The notes below the pieces were generated by a model. It had not been told where the DNA came from, did no database searches, and was given only the letters and a program-made list of their open reading frames with translations. Made by a program: the position numbers and the translations under genes. A stretch of 64,000 bases of DNA from Siniperca chuatsi (taxonomy: Eukaryota; Chordata; Actinopteri; Centrarchiformes; Sinipercidae): the NCBI RefSeq assembly GCF_020085105.1, contig NC_058062.1, positions 6,551,945 to 6,615,944 on the forward strand, given 5' to 3'. Shown piece by piece: positions 47,831 to 60,825 of this stretch (position 1 is the first letter of the stretch; the number at the start of each line of letters is the position of its first letter).

Positions 47831-49756
47831 TCGGGTAGGGCTATAAGATCAGCCTATAGGCTACTGCATTAAGCAGGGAGGTGATTTGCAAAAATGTCCA
47901 TTATAGCTAAAAGGAAAATGAAGTTGAAGCCAACCCTATACCTTCTTCAAAATCTGTTCATTACTGCAAATCTCCACAGACATACTGAAATTAAAATGTT
48001 GTAATATCATAAGATCAAAAAGTAGCATGCCAAATAAGGAAACACTTTTATACACAGGACGCAACTGATAAATAGTATTATAGGTTTAATCAAAAGAAGT
48101 CACAATAAACTTGTATGTTGATTTTTAAGCTGTCTGTGACATATCTTCAGCATACAGTGCACTTCTGCCCCTCAGATGAGATTAAATAGAAGACACAATA
48201 CTTGAGCAAGTATTTGCTTATTTCTGGCTATTTACTGCTGCTTGTTTAACAGTGAGGTTTGTGGTGCTGGAACAGGAGCCAGAGGAAACGTCTGCTTATG
48301 CTGCCTATTCTACAGTAGGATTTGCAGGAACTTTGGGCTTGTGTATGGTTCATTGTTATAACTTCCCTGCACTGGCAGCTCAGAAAAATATGAGTTTGTG
48401 TTGAGGTCACGCCAGTTTTTGATTAAACAATATAACCTGCTTTGTGTTATTCAGCTTCAGAACAGGGAGCCAGGACCGTAGGGCGGGATGATCGCTCCAT
48501 TAAAGAGATCACTAGTGCACATGGGACAGGGCAAATCATAAAATTCTGAGTATTTGGAGAAAGTCTTGGTGGCGAAATAGAAACAAATAGTTCAGCTTAT
48601 GTGATCATAGTTTTAACTGTCAGTGTATCTTATATTTGTCACAAGAAGAAACCAGAGTCTATTCTCATTTTCCAGCTCTGTGCCTTTAGAGCTGAGAGAT
48701 CAGCCCACTGTCCATTCAGAGATATGTGACCACAAGAGAAGTGGTGAGACACCTTGTGGCCGTAAAGTGCCACTCAGCACTCCTGAGGCCAAAGTCAGCA
48801 ATGTCCCAGTCAATATCCCACAGGAGCTTAATGATGTAGGATGAAGGCATTATTGATCAGCCGCTTTGACACAGGCAAAATGTTACAAAGCAGATTGTCT
48901 GTTCTTCCTCACCAACCACTGAGCCACTCTGAATAGACATCAGTATGCTGTGTGTGCTCGAAGAGTGGCTCTTCTCCTCATTAGCTCTGACAGGGCCAGT
49001 ATGGTAATGTACCAGCAAGGCACAGTCAGGAAAATGACTTGGACTGCAGGATGGAGTCTGAAAAAAGGATTAGAAGAGAAACATAATGCAAGAGCTTTCT
49101 CTATGTTTTTCACTGTGAGGCCAAGAAGAAAATTTCAGGGCATGTTCCAGCAGCTAAAAAGGGTTTGAAAATGTATCCATCACAGGAAATGGCTGTGTTT
49201 CAAGAAACACAGGAATAGGACGCAGGAACAGAGATGTACTGCCTTGGACACCTGGTGTAGTTTGGAGACTTCCTCTATTGTCTAAGTAGGTTACTGAATG
49301 CATAATGTTGCTCAGTGGTGTAATTTGGCCTGGATAAAGTACTGTGTCACCACTGTGCCAGGCAAATAGACTGAGTCTGCAGGGAGTCTGGACAGTCTCT
49401 GAGGATGTGTGTGTGTGTGTGTCTGAACTACAAACAGACAGATATTTTCATTTCCATTAAAACTGGGCTTTATAACGAATCTAGAAAAGTTATGGAGTTA
49501 TGAGAAATCATGCAAATCCATGCTGTCTGCATGAATTATTACTGCAGATGTAAGAAATATTAATGCATTCAAGTCCCGTGGCTACGGTGACTTACCTGCT
49601 TATTACTGAAGGTGCCTAAATGTATTATTGGTCTATTCAGCCTGGTTACCTTTATCATACACACAGGTAAATGTTATTTATGTTATGTTGTCGCATTATT
49701 ATGGTATCCTTGAGCAAGATGCTGAATCACTTTCAGTGGTGCTGTTTTGCTAAACC
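47831..49756. other. Intergenic vat1-rnd2, left part
   Basis: No gene or recognised mobile element. A short GT run at 49406-49423. Confidence 0.45.
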
Positions 49757-50080
49757 AGTTGTTCCCAGCCCTTTAAGCTTATGACCCTTATGTTTAATTG
49801 TGACCCCCTTATGTCTATGGATTCCAAAACAAATTCTGCTGTTGCCTTCTCAGGTTGTTTAATTTAAAGAGATTTTAGAGGCTTGAAGAAGTAAAACAGT
49901 CCAGTGTTTTGCATTGAAAAAGCAAAGACTGGATAAAAGTCAGAGAAAAATAAACATTATGTTACAGAAATTTGATTTTTTAAAATTTGATATCTCATTA
50001 ATCATCTTGTGATGATTAAGATTTTTCTCACGATCACTTTGGAAGTCGAGATCCTGAGGTTAAACCTGATTTCCTTAGCA
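49757..50080. repeat. Interspersed repeat with CAGTTGTTCCCAGCCC end
   Basis: Begins CCAGTTGTTCCCAGCCC and runs through TTGTGACCCCCTTATG to TCATCTTGTGATGATTAAGA. A related end, in which TCATCTC...TTTTTCTTGTGACCC leads to GGTTGGGAATCACTGC, occurs at 52720-52795. High-copy fish repeat, class uncertain, probably a hAT-type non-autonomous element. Confidence 0.5.
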
Positions 50081-50139
50081 AGACGCAGAAAAAGAAAAGC
50101 TGGGTGGTTACTGAGAAGTATTTATGTGTGTCTTAAAGT

Positions 50140-51352
50140 TGTGGAAGAAGTATTCAGATACTTTACTTAAGTAAAAGGAGCAATACTACAGTGTAAAAAT
50201 ACTACTTCATTTGATGGACTATTTTATCTTTGTACACTGCATTTATTGTATCTCCATTATGAGGTCATGCTGGCACTAAATAATGTGGAGAGTATTTACG
50301 CTGCTTTCCCAACAGTAATAGGGACAAATAGGTCTTTAGTCAGTGTTCATCATAGGAAAAATAAACACCACTATTAACAAATAAATAATGAGTGTAAAAC
50401 TCTGTTACAAATAAAAGTACTATATTCAAAAATGACTTAAGTAAAGTATTGTCAGAAAAATGTACTTTAAATGTTTTAAAAATAAAAGTAATCATTATGA
50501 AGAGTAGATCCTGTCAGTATTATGTTTTTATACATATTAATTTGTTACTACTACATTAAAGTATAAGAAACATTATAATGTTGTGGCTGGTCAAGGTCGA
50601 GCAAATTCTAACTATTTATCATACTAGTTATACAATACTTATACTAAGCAATAGTAATGCATCATATTTCATAATGTGATTGTATATTTCCATCCATCCA
50701 TCCATCCATCTTCTTCCGCTTATCCGGGGCCGGGTCGCGGGGGCAGCAGTCTAAGCAGGGACTCCCAGACTTCCTTCGCCCCAGACACTTCCTCCAGCTC
50801 CTCCGGGGGGATCCCGATGGCGTTCCCAGGCCAGCCGAGAGACATAGTCCCTCCAGCGTGTCCTGGGTCTTCCCCGGGATTGTATATTTTGTATGTAAAA
50901 TCTTAAAGCCCCTGCAAACACTTGGTTTTCCCACACAAGTGTTTTCACCTACGTTGCCTAATTATACCTCTTCTCATGACAGCGTGGGTGTGTACAAACT
51001 GCTCTTGATTGACATCTGTCTCACCTTGTTATCATTCTTATTAGGACATAGAGTTTGGTGATATCAGATAATTCCTGGCATATCTCCTTCAAACTTACAC
51101 CTGACTAGAGGTCAAATTAGCCAGAGTAACTGAAAACACCTGTGGGTGTGCAGAGCCTTTGCAAAGTACCTTAACTAGTAACTATATATCATATACATGT
51201 AGTGGAGTAAAAAGTACAATATTTCTCTCTGAAATGTAGTGAAATATAAGTAGAGAAGTAGTATAACATGGAAATACTTAAGTAAAGAACAAGCACCTCA
51301 AAATTGTACTTAAGTACAGTACTTGAGTAAATGTACTTATACTTACATTCCA
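50140..51352. repeat. Composite interspersed repeat (GTGGAAGAAGTATTCAGAT type), with nested insertion
   Basis: The left end GTGGAAGAAGTATTCAGATA and the right end (TACTTAAGTACAGTACTTGAG to ATTCCACCACTGG) are those of a very common teleost repeat. The interior contains a duplicated 190-base segment and a nested LINE fragment. A second, opposite-orientation copy is at 52495-53145. Confidence 0.65.
50690..50877 (-). mobile_element. Short 3' fragment of an RTE-type LINE, nested insertion
   Basis: Flanked by a perfect 12-base target duplication, GATTGTATATTT, at 50678-50689 and 50878-50889. On the minus strand it encodes RPRTRWRDYVSRLAWERH, the C-terminal end typical of a fish LINE ORF, and terminates in a (GGAT)n tail, seen as CATCCATCC on the plus strand at 50690-50710. 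It is severely 5'-truncated at 188 bp. Confidence 0.8.
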
Positions 51353-52494
51353 CCACTGGTGCCTTACAGCATTAGATTTCTTTTCACATGAGGGCAATAA
51401 AGAAGATCAGTGGTTGGTTTCAGGCCTGCAGTGTACAGAAGGTACCAAAGCATATATGCATTATATATAGTCATTTGCAGATGTTAAATTAAAATGGTGA
51501 GTTTTGAAGAACTTATTGTCATTTACCCTCCTGTTGAATGATCTGGCGCTGGCATGTCTGCTCTACTCATGCATGGGTGTAATGAGTTTATTGGTTGAGT
51601 AGCATATCCATCAACAAAGCATTCAGCACAGTCAAACTAATATACAGGCAATGGGAATGCAGAACTCTACACCCACCTGCTGGCAGATGCAGGGGACTGT
51701 GTTGAACAGTCAGCATGAGAGTGAGTGTAATCCACCTACCATTACTGAAAGTATCTATGCATTTATATAAATTCTTTTGTAAATATGTGGAGTGTGATTG
51801 GCCTATGCAGTTCACTGTCTGTCCAACACTTTTTCACATTTAGCTCTTGAAATAGTCCAACATCCTTAACAAGAAAACCAACTGACCAGAGGGATGAGAT
51901 GCAAGCAGTAGAGGTTCTTGTGGGCATTAAGTGAAAGTCAAGTGGGAAATGTCTAATGTATTTAAGATCAATATGATGAGCTTGAGCACATGGGAGAAGT
52001 TTGCCTTCAGGGCTTTCTGGCAGAAAGGCTTTCTGATTCTCTGTTTTTGTAGTAGTAGTTTTGGTGCCTAAACCTAACCAAGTAGTAAAGCCACCTGCTG
52101 TTCTATTGACTCAAATAGTGACTTTAACTCTAAAGAGTCAGTTCCTCCAAATCACAAAAAAAAAAAAAAAAAATCCTCTCAAATTCTCTCACTTACCCCA
52201 AATGGTAAGTTTGCCCAGGTTTTGAGATATCTGCCTCTTAAACTTATACCACCCTTCTAATATAATGGACCTGAAAAGACTTTTGCTTGTAATGGAGTAT
52301 TTTTTACATTATTGTATTAGTAGTTTTATTTAAGTAAAGGAGCTGAGCAACAACTTCTCCAGAAACAAGGATAATCTTCATAACCTGCTGTCATATATTT
52401 TTATACAATTTTGAACTTGGAAAGCCTCGCCAGTCCACAGTATATGTATGTACTCTTGAGGCATTAGGAACATGCATTTCAATTTCAGTGGTGG
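51353..52494. other. Intergenic, repeat-flanked
   Basis: Mostly unremarkable. A run of 18 A lies at 52156-52173. A fragment at 52270-52345 resembles 53060-53135 (TTGTAATGGAGTATTTTTACATT type). Confidence 0.45.
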
Positions 52495-53145
52495 CAGTGG
52501 TGGAAGGTTATTAAGTGCATTCACTCAAATAATGTTTTTAAGTACAATTTTAGCGTACTTCTACTTTACTTTAGTATTTCCATTTTATACTACTACTTCT
52601 ACTTTATTGTAGTATATTGGGAATATTGTACCTTTTACTCCACTACATTTATTTGTCAGCTAGGCTATAGTTACTTCTCAGATTAAGATTTTACCTTAAA
52701 AATATATGAAAATCTTATAATCATCTCACGACGCCTCAGATTTTTCTTGTGACCCTTCGGAGAGGGCCCAACCCTTAGGTTGGGAATCACTGCACTAAAC
52801 TACAGCAATATACAGTATATAAAGTAGTTCAAATTACCACCACAACCAGTTACAACAGTAAAATGCTGCTTATGCATTAATGCAACAGTATTAACAATCT
52901 AATAATGTCATATATAGTAATAATATATCAGTTAGAGGGGCCATTTCACTGCAGAATCAGTACTTTCATTATTGATACTTACGGTAGCCTACATTTTGCT
53001 AACAACACTCCTGTACTATTTGATGATAGGCCTACTTCACTAAAGTAGGAGTTTGAATGCAGGACCTTTACTTGTAATGGAGTATTTTTACATTGTTGTA
53101 TTAGTAGTTGTACTTAAATAAAGGAGCTGAATCCTTCTTCCATCA
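52495..53145. repeat. Second copy of the GTGGAAGAAGTATTCAGAT-type repeat, inverted, with inserted sequence
   Basis: Starts GTGGTGGAAGGTTATTAAGT, contains TACTTCTACTTTA-rich blocks, and ends GAGCTGAATCCTTCTTCCATCAC, the complement of the other copy's left end. The right end of another repeat (GGTTGGGAATCACTGC) sits inside at about 52779-52795. Confidence 0.55.
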
Positions 53146-53550
53146 CTAAAAGAGGGACACTCTCAACAATTCAACAATATCACAAACCATAGCCACAAAA
53201 ATAATGTGAAGAGAACAAGTCATTTAATAGTTTAGCAGGTCTGTTGTGTTGGACTGAGATATATTGTGGTCCTGCTTATTGTGCTATTGCTTTTTTTCAA
53301 CATATGTGTGACATATGTACTTTTGCAACTTGTGAATTGAATGAAACTATTTTGTCCAGAAGGTGGCAGTGTCGGACTAAAGGGGAGAAACGATGACTCA
53401 ACAGTGCTGACCTGCCCTGGCACGTGGTTCCGCGTCATTTAATTATTTCATTCACAAAACCACTAACTTCTCAACGGGGCATTTCAAGGAATACCATCTA
53501 AATGTAGGGCGATGAGGCCCATAAAAACAGCCCAGTCATCTCTAACTAGG

Positions 53551-53752
53551 CTACTTAATTTGATGGACTATTTTATCTATGTACGCTGCATTTATAGTAG
53601 CTCCATTAAGAGGTCATGCTGGCACTAAATCAAGAGGCATAATGTGGAGAGTATTTACGCTGCTTTCCCAACAGTAATGGAGGGAAATAGGGTTTTATTC
53701 AGTGATAATCATAGGACAAATAAACACCGCTATTAACAAATAAATAATGAGA
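53551..53752 (+). repeat. Direct duplicate of 50202-50392
   Basis: The two segments align over about 190 bases with few differences (for example TATTTACGCTGCTTTCCCAA and AACAAATAAATAATGAG in both). This copy has about 13 extra bases near 53630 (TCAAGAGGCATAA). Confidence 0.85.
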
Positions 53753-54780
53753 AAAAAAAATCTGAAAAAACAACAACTGACACACGCTTTCACTTAAAAT
53801 ATTCTGTTCTTTAATTAGAAATACTAAAACTACTTAAAAGCCATCTTTGGTTGTAAAGATTTCTAGAATATTAAGAGTTCTGTTTTGATAATTAAGGAGA
53901 AACTGAATTCCTTCATCATATTCCTAAATATCAGCCCTCCTGCAGAGCAATTTATCACAGCATCCAAGACTGCAGTGGTGATATTATCACCTTTCAACCT
54001 CGCTAAAAGAAGAGTGACTTAAAGTGTGTCACTAATTTGAACAAGAAATCGACCCAGTACTGCAGTAACTGGTTCCAGTGCACATGGAATTGCTCCCATC
54101 AGAGTGCATTGCTCAGTTGTTTGTTTTTGTGGTCATGCAGAAATGACACAAATACAAATGTTACAGCAGACACATAGGCCTATGCATAAAATGTGCACGC
54201 AGATACATCCAGTTACTGTTGGCCAACAAGTAGAAAACACTTACAGAAAAGTATAAAATATCAGTGTTTACTACTGAGTGCAACCACTGACAAGCTTCTC
54301 GTAGTAATGTAACAATACAATAAGTGCCATCCATGTGGTCTCAATGGGCTCTAATGAGTTAATGTGGTAATAGTACTTACATACTTACCTTTTATAGTAA
54401 TATTATGTTATGAACCTGATGTTAACCTAGGAGGTAAAATATAAAGTGTGACAAGAAATCTTTATTAAGTCACGTTCTTATATTCGAAGCTGCAAAAGTA
54501 ATATTATTTGCAGGGACATAATGCGAGGTAAAATTGCATGTATGACCTCTTCACCCTGTCCCACAGATGGAATTCTGATGTTCTCTAATACAATGATCCT
54601 GAGACAACATAACGTAGACACTATAGAGACAGAACAGGAGACCCTTTACCCTACACCAAGAGCAGCCTAACCAGTTGAGTGATGTGACTCAGGCGTGAAC
54701 ATTCGGAAGGCGTGGCCAGCAATCAAAGTACCAGTTTCCAGGGAGGGCAGTGTGCGTCCTTTCTGTGGTTTTGGTCGCCG
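53753..54780. other. rnd2: Upstream region of rnd2
   Basis: No gene or known repeat recognised. AT-rich, becoming more GC-rich towards 54690. Confidence 0.45.
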
Positions 54781-54970
54781 ACCAGTCACACAGAGTCTGT
54801 CAGCGGGACCTGAGAGCTGCGCATAGGACAGGAGGAGCTGGATAAAACGCACCGGCTCGGCGCATGTATTTGCTCATTTTTCTTTCCCGTCTTCGATTCA
54901 ACTGCGTCTCTTATCGGATGCTGGATGCAATCCATCCCCGCGTCAAGAATACACCTCTGACGGACAAACC
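54781..54970 (+). promoter_or_regulatory. rnd2: rnd2 core promoter/5' UTR
   Basis: GGATAAAACG at 54839-54848 is a TATA-like word about 125 bases before the start codon. The segment is CpG-containing (CGCACCGGCTCGGCGC at 54847-54862). Confidence 0.35.
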
Positions 54971-55697
54971 ATGGACAGTCTAGGCAGCCGCTGTAAGATT
55001 GTGGTGGTCGGGGACACGCAATGTGGGAAAACGGCACTCCTGCACGTTTTTGCCAAGGACTGCTATCCAGAGGTGGGTCTATCAGAAGTCAGAACTTAGT
55101 CTTTTTAATTTGAAGAGAAATGAGTTTGTGAATGAGTAAGTGAGGAGCACTGGCATTAATATGTAATACTGAACAGTTCAACTTCAGCACTTGTTCAGCA
55201 GGTTACATTCACCTGGCTAAAGACAGAAACGTTAAAACAAGAGACAGAGACAGCGCTGGTGTCTCTCTCTCTTGGGGAGAGAGAGGGGACTGTAGTGAAT
55301 GCCTATAAAATCACTATAATAGTCCTGTAATGTCTAAATTGACTTTTTATTGTGTCTGCAGCACTGCCCATAAAACTTTAAGGCATTGTCTTCATCTGCT
55401 ATAATATCACTAGCCTATATTTCTAAAATAGAGAGCTTTACAGAACTAGCCTTGCTGTGAAATGTGTCTATCATTATTTGCTTTGTCTGCTGCATCTTTT
55501 TAAATATGATATCAATGCCATTATTCTCTTGTGAAGCCTGTGGCTGTGTAAACACAGGCTTATCTTGTGCCTCTTAATTGTATAACTGAAATAAATCCCT
55601 TATTTTCAGAACTACGTGCCCACAGTGTTTGAAAACTACACAGCCAGTTTTGAGATAGACAAGCATCGGATTGAGCTGAATATGTGGGACACGTCAG
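54971..55697 (+). CDS. rnd2: Rho family GTPase Rnd2, first two coding exons (partial at right edge)
   Basis: Exon 1 is 54971-55072 (34 codons) and exon 2 is 55610-55697 (29 codons plus one base), both with clean GT-AG junctions. Together they encode the first 63 residues of about 227 in human RND2. The P-loop GDTQCGKT is at 14-21, the effector region [16 protein letters not shown] at 36-51, and the protein is cut after WDTSG of switch II. The sequence [16 protein letters not shown] favours Rnd2 over Rnd1/Rnd3. Rnd proteins are GTP-bound, GTPase-deficient Rho relatives that act at membranes through plexins, Pragmin and related partners, opposing RhoA and guiding neuronal migration. The next exon (expected to begin with a YYDNVRP-like sequence) is not found up to base 64000, so the rest lies beyond the window. 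Confidence 0.93.
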
Positions 55698-57308
55698 GTA
55701 AGACAATTTCATATCTCTGTCTGCACTGTCTCCTAAAGGCTGACATCAAATCAATCCACTCCCAGCCCTGCCATGGTGCCTGTCCCTGGCTGCGACCGTG
55801 GGAGACCTGCCTCCAAATCCCCTCTCCAACTTTTCCAGCAGTCATCTCTTTGACAGATTGCTTTGACCTTGTCAACTTCAGATCGATGTCTTTTGTTTTT
55901 AGTTTAGTTTATTTTTAGCTTGGGGCATCTGCTATTTATGGTTGTTGTCTTTGCTTGAAACTTCGGTGCCAGCCATGTCTCTCAGAGCCTTGTGTTTGCA
56001 TTCCTTCCTGTGCTGTCCTCTGTGTGTGGCTGGCTCTTCCCATGCTCTCGCCGGGGTCAGGCAACTGTAGGGGGAGAAAGGAGTGAGGGTGTGGATAATT
56101 GAGACAGGAAGGGCCTGAAGGAACCAGTAACCGCCCTGATTGCCCTAAGTGTTTTCATCAGAGTTTGAGCGACATAGTGCTTTGCTGACATACTGGCTAA
56201 TATTGAGCCAGATATTTGACATGTTGTCTGCTGGTTTCCTCCTATGCCACATTTTCAGATGTACAGACAGTCAACTCTGTTGTCAAGTTTAATTTCTTTT
56301 GCAAATTTAATTCAGACATTTGTTAAAGAATCAATAATATGAAGAGAGTAATGTTTCCAGAGTTTACACAGCTGGCCACGACACCTACCTCCCGTAACCC
56401 TGAAAAAAATTCATCTATCAAGGTTTCAACTGAAAGTTTTAGTGACTTGCGATTTTGTAAATGTTGTTTCAGGAGTTTTCCCACCCTGAATAAAATTCTT
56501 GAGGCATTAAAAATGTCAAATTTAAATATGCTGAAATGCTCAGAATATCAACTACTGGTGACGTCAGTGTAAAACATTGTTGTTCCACAGAAAAGCATCC
56601 ATGTCAGCAGCGTTGTGCCATCAGAAGGGGACTTTCTCCAAAAACAAATCATCCTTTGTTTGGTCAATGACTTTTTATGTGATTCAGTGTATGAAAATGC
56701 TTCTTGCTGGGGAAGTAGTTTTGGCCACCAGGCAGCCAGTGGCATCAGTGAGACTCCTGCATAGGAAGCCATGCTCTACTTTCATCCCAGTTTTCCTCAG
56801 CATGGATGGATTTACTGGTCTGCGTTACCGTGAGATCTGTATCTCATCATAGTCATCTCAGGCTAGAGGCTGCTGTCAGCTATCTGAGTAGTGACACAGC
56901 TGGCCAGTCAGACGAATGAATATAGGATCATCCCAAGGGGTAATTCCTTCTTTTACCATAAACATTCCCAAACCTAAAACTATCTTCTGGGAGAGATGAT
57001 GGGAGTATTTTTATGTTACATGGTCAGTCAGAGAAAGAATGTTGTTTTTCCTTGGACCTCATGTCGACCTGGAGAGTAAATCTGTTTGAGCCTGTCAGTC
57101 AGGGGTCGGGGTCCTCTGGGGCCCAGGGCCACAACTTAGATCAGTTCCTTATCTCTGGGTTGTAAGAGTCTAATGATGTAGTGGGAATGTTGTGCTTCTG
57201 TCCATCTTCAAAACCCTACACCACATTTGGTAGTCTTAGTCTTTCATCTTCAGCCAGGAGCCGCCCACCCCACAACAAACATGACGTCACCCGGCCCACA
57301 GGGCAAAT

Positions 57309-57332
57309 GTGTGTGTGTGTGTGTGTGTGTGT
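57309..57332. repeat. (GT)n microsatellite
   Basis: About 12 GT units. Confidence 0.97.
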
Positions 57333-57939
57333 TCAGAGGTCCTTGTGTGGTGTGCCATTATTCACTGATTCACAGCAAACACAGATGTTCATATTTTCTC
57401 TCAACAAGAAAAATAATTGGCTCACACTTAGATGAAAAAGGCTTTCATCTGAAGAAAATAGCATGGTTCCTATCGTTCTTTTAGAATCAGATTTTTTTTC
57501 ATTGCTTCACCCCCCTCTCCTCCTTCAGCTCCCACTTTCTACTTATTTTTTGTTTTTTTAATTCTCTCATGTACACCACCAGCAGCAGTCACACAACTTC
57601 AGTGCCCAGGCTCCTAGGCAAGGTCACACCATCATTCATAACAATAATAAAATTTCAGACTGAAATTAATTTATTTCAGTGAAATTGCTGCGATCATTGG
57701 ATTTAGACGTGGAGGTGAAGTAAATGTGTGATGTGCATAGAGTTAAACTTTGGTAAGCTTTGACCTGTGAATTCACAATGCGGGCCCCTTGCAAACCGTC
57801 TTGACAGTGCTGACCTTTGAGGGAACGGAGAACCGGAGAGTCCAAAATGGAGGAACCTATCAGGGTAGTTGTGTGCCAAATGAGGCGCAATGCCAACAGA
57901 GATTTCCTCTTCGTACCCACTTTGCCTTTAACAAAACTA

Positions 57940-57999
57940 GGCACAACCAATAATACATTGGCACAACCAATAATACATTGGCACAACCAATAATACATT
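57940..57999. repeat. 20-base tandem repeat, 3 perfect copies
   Basis: Unit GGCACAACCAATAATACATT repeated three times without change, followed by a diverging fourth start (GGTACAA). Confidence 0.97.
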
Positions 58000-60825
58000 G
58001 GTACAAGTACATCACTGAGCTTCCAGTACCTGCTATTTTGGGAAGATGTGCAATTGAATTGTGCTGTGCCACTTACTAGTGGCTACAGCCAACAGTACAC
58101 TGGGCGGTTTCATTTCGACCTGACATTTGCATTAGTAAATCCTCCACTTGCTCTTCCGAAGCCACAACCCATTCCCCACCAGATATACAGCTGGTTTTTT
58201 TCTGGCAACCAGGCTTTCAGCCTCTTCACATAAAGTATTGTTTCCCTTTTAATTGCTGGTGAAGTGGGCCTGCTGTGGTCTGGCTCGGTTCACAAAGCAT
58301 TATTGATTGCTATCTGAGGTAAGGCTATTTAAACAGCTTGCGTCTCGCCTGGTTCACATTTCTCCAGCGTGGTTAGAGTTTCATTGCCGTTAAAAATGCT
58401 CCCAGCATTTGTTGTTGCAGCATGGAAGTCGACCATTGATTAGTTTGGTCTCATTAATTCCTGTTCTTCCACAAGGTCTAGTCCTTGCAGGACGGGTGAG
58501 AACAGGGGTTAGGTGTTTATCTAATTGAGGTCATTACTGAGTATAAATTTGCATGTCTGTGCATGTGTGTGTTTGTATTGCAGCTCTGAATGAATGGGTA
58601 TTTTAAAGAGCATTAAACAAAAACAGGGAGGTCTTATGGCTTCTGGGAAACAGAGGACATCTTTCAGTTGTGCTTTGTATTCTGCATTCAGCTCGGGACC
58701 ATCTGGAGAATTAAATCAGTTAGAAAGTGATTGAATGGAATTCCAATGAGGAAAACGACTATGTATCTAAGTATGTGTGTATTTTATGTTACATGAGTGA
58801 GCAGCCACATAGTGATAGATGGTAGTCCATTGCATGTATCTGTGTCCTAATTAACTTTTAAAGCAACTCAAGCTGTTAAGTAGTCAAAATGTGGCTTGGT
58901 GATAACTTGTCTGAGGGCCATTAGTGATTACTGTTGACGCTCAGCCAGTCTGGGTTTTTTACTGAGCCTGAGGTATTAATGCACTCTTCCTCTCTTCCCA
59001 ATATGGTAAGGGTGCCTGGGAAAGATTCCCTCTAGCATTGGCCTCAGACTAATACCCGACTAAGAGGTGTGTGTGCTGTTTCTTACAAGTTTAAGTCATG
59101 ACAGGCCGGGTTTTCCTGAACTTCCTACAGCAGTACACTCACGTCTCTTTCTGTTTCTCTTTTCTACTGCCTCTCTAATGCCTGACCTGATTCTCACATG
59201 AAGACTGGAACTCTTACATTCTGTTTGTGTGCTTTCAAGTGGCAATCCACAGGAATCTTGTTTTTCTTTCGTCTTTTGCTGACATATTTGCCAATAATCA
59301 CTCATGCTGTGATGTTTTTTCCACTGTACTTCCCAGAGACCTCTTGTCATTCAAACCCTGAATGTCCCTTACTCTCTTGAAATTTGAGTTTCTGTTGAGT
59401 TTCTTTGCTTGATCAGCAATGTTGGCTATCGCTGCCCATTGTAACCACCCAGTTTGTTCTCTATTTATTTCCAAACAGTGCTGTTGTTGCTGCTGGGAAC
59501 ATGAAACACATCACTTGCTGTGCAGTGGAGGATTTTTTCCTGCAATAGACCTATCTGACACTGGGTGTTTACAACAACAAATATAAAAGCTTTCATGAAC
59601 TGGTCACAGCTTGAAGCACTATTGTGCTGCACAGTCAGTGATAGAGAGCAGAAAAAACATTTATTCATCTGAAAATGTCACAGATTATTATTCCAAGAGA
59701 TTCTTAAATAAAATTACCACTCACATGAGTTTCAGAACCCTTTTTCTCCATTGAATCTTCCTCTGTAAAAGTCATGTTTAATGTTTTTTTAATGGCTTAT
59801 TTCTCATAATAAAGCTGTATTGTGTTTTCACAGTCACAGGTGTGATTGTTTTTGATGTGAGAGATGATAACAAGACACTGCAAGTGTGTAACACCACTAC
59901 CTGCCCCAGCGATCGCTCAGAGTCACAGTCTGGCTGTTTCCAACATTCCTGGTGTCTTTATGCTCTTTAAACTCCACATTCTCAGTCCACTGGACCAGTA
60001 GGGCATCCAGAGGCCTGTAAAAACATGCAGAGTTAGTTGGCTTTCCATTCCTCAACAATTTCCACTTGATTAATCTTTAATAGAGAATGAGTGACCTACA
60101 ACCACAACGCAGAGCAAAAATAAAATCAACAGAGCCCTCTCTGCCCTCAAACCTACAGCTCACTGGAGCCAGAGGATGCTCTGAAAGTGCTATCAGACCT
60201 GAGTAGCGAGCATGCTGATCACAGGATATCATTACCTGCATTATCTGCTTGTGGCTGTTACAGTTGGTCTGTTTGGCTTCCCTGAATCACTACTGTAATG
60301 TTAGACTCAACGTTAAATGATTAAAAACCAAGATTACCATTTTCCTTCTCTTTTCTATGAACAATTTGAGAATGAGATGCTGTTTAGGTGGTTGCAACCC
60401 GCTAGAAAGGCAGCTGCATGGGTAACCACAGACAGTAAATATACCTTTTTGTTTATATTTGTCAGCATCCTGAAGGGAGGATGACGACATCCTTTCAACT
60501 GCTGTTCACAAGCCTGAATGTATGCACCGAGCCTAAGCCCTGAAAGTTGTTCCTACTCTTTGCCTAACCAGCCCAGGGCAATAACTGCCTAAACGAAACC
60601 TGTTTTGATGATGCATAACAGGCTGGAAGGCACTCCACTGCACTGGGGGAGAACGCCAGTGTGACAGTTTCGGGTAATGAGTAAACAGAAGATTGTGCAA
60701 GGTTGGTGAAATACTGTAACTTAAAATAACTGTTTGTGTAATTAAACACATACATTGAAGACATCTGGAAAATCTCTCCTTACCAGTTCATCCTTACATG
60801 TAATATAGTAATGGTAAGTTATTCT

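Noticed and set aside
47032..47838. 268-codon plus-strand ORF
   Set aside because: It is antisense to vat1 exon 1 and its upstream region, which is GC-rich with a strong sense-strand coding signal. The antisense protein has no recognisable similarity.
59833..59970. Acceptor-like TTTTCACAG followed by an open stretch reading GVIVFDVRDDNKTLQV
   Set aside because: It looked exon-like, but it does not match the expected rnd2 exon 3 or a family I can name, and no good donor precedes the in-frame stop. Treated as chance.
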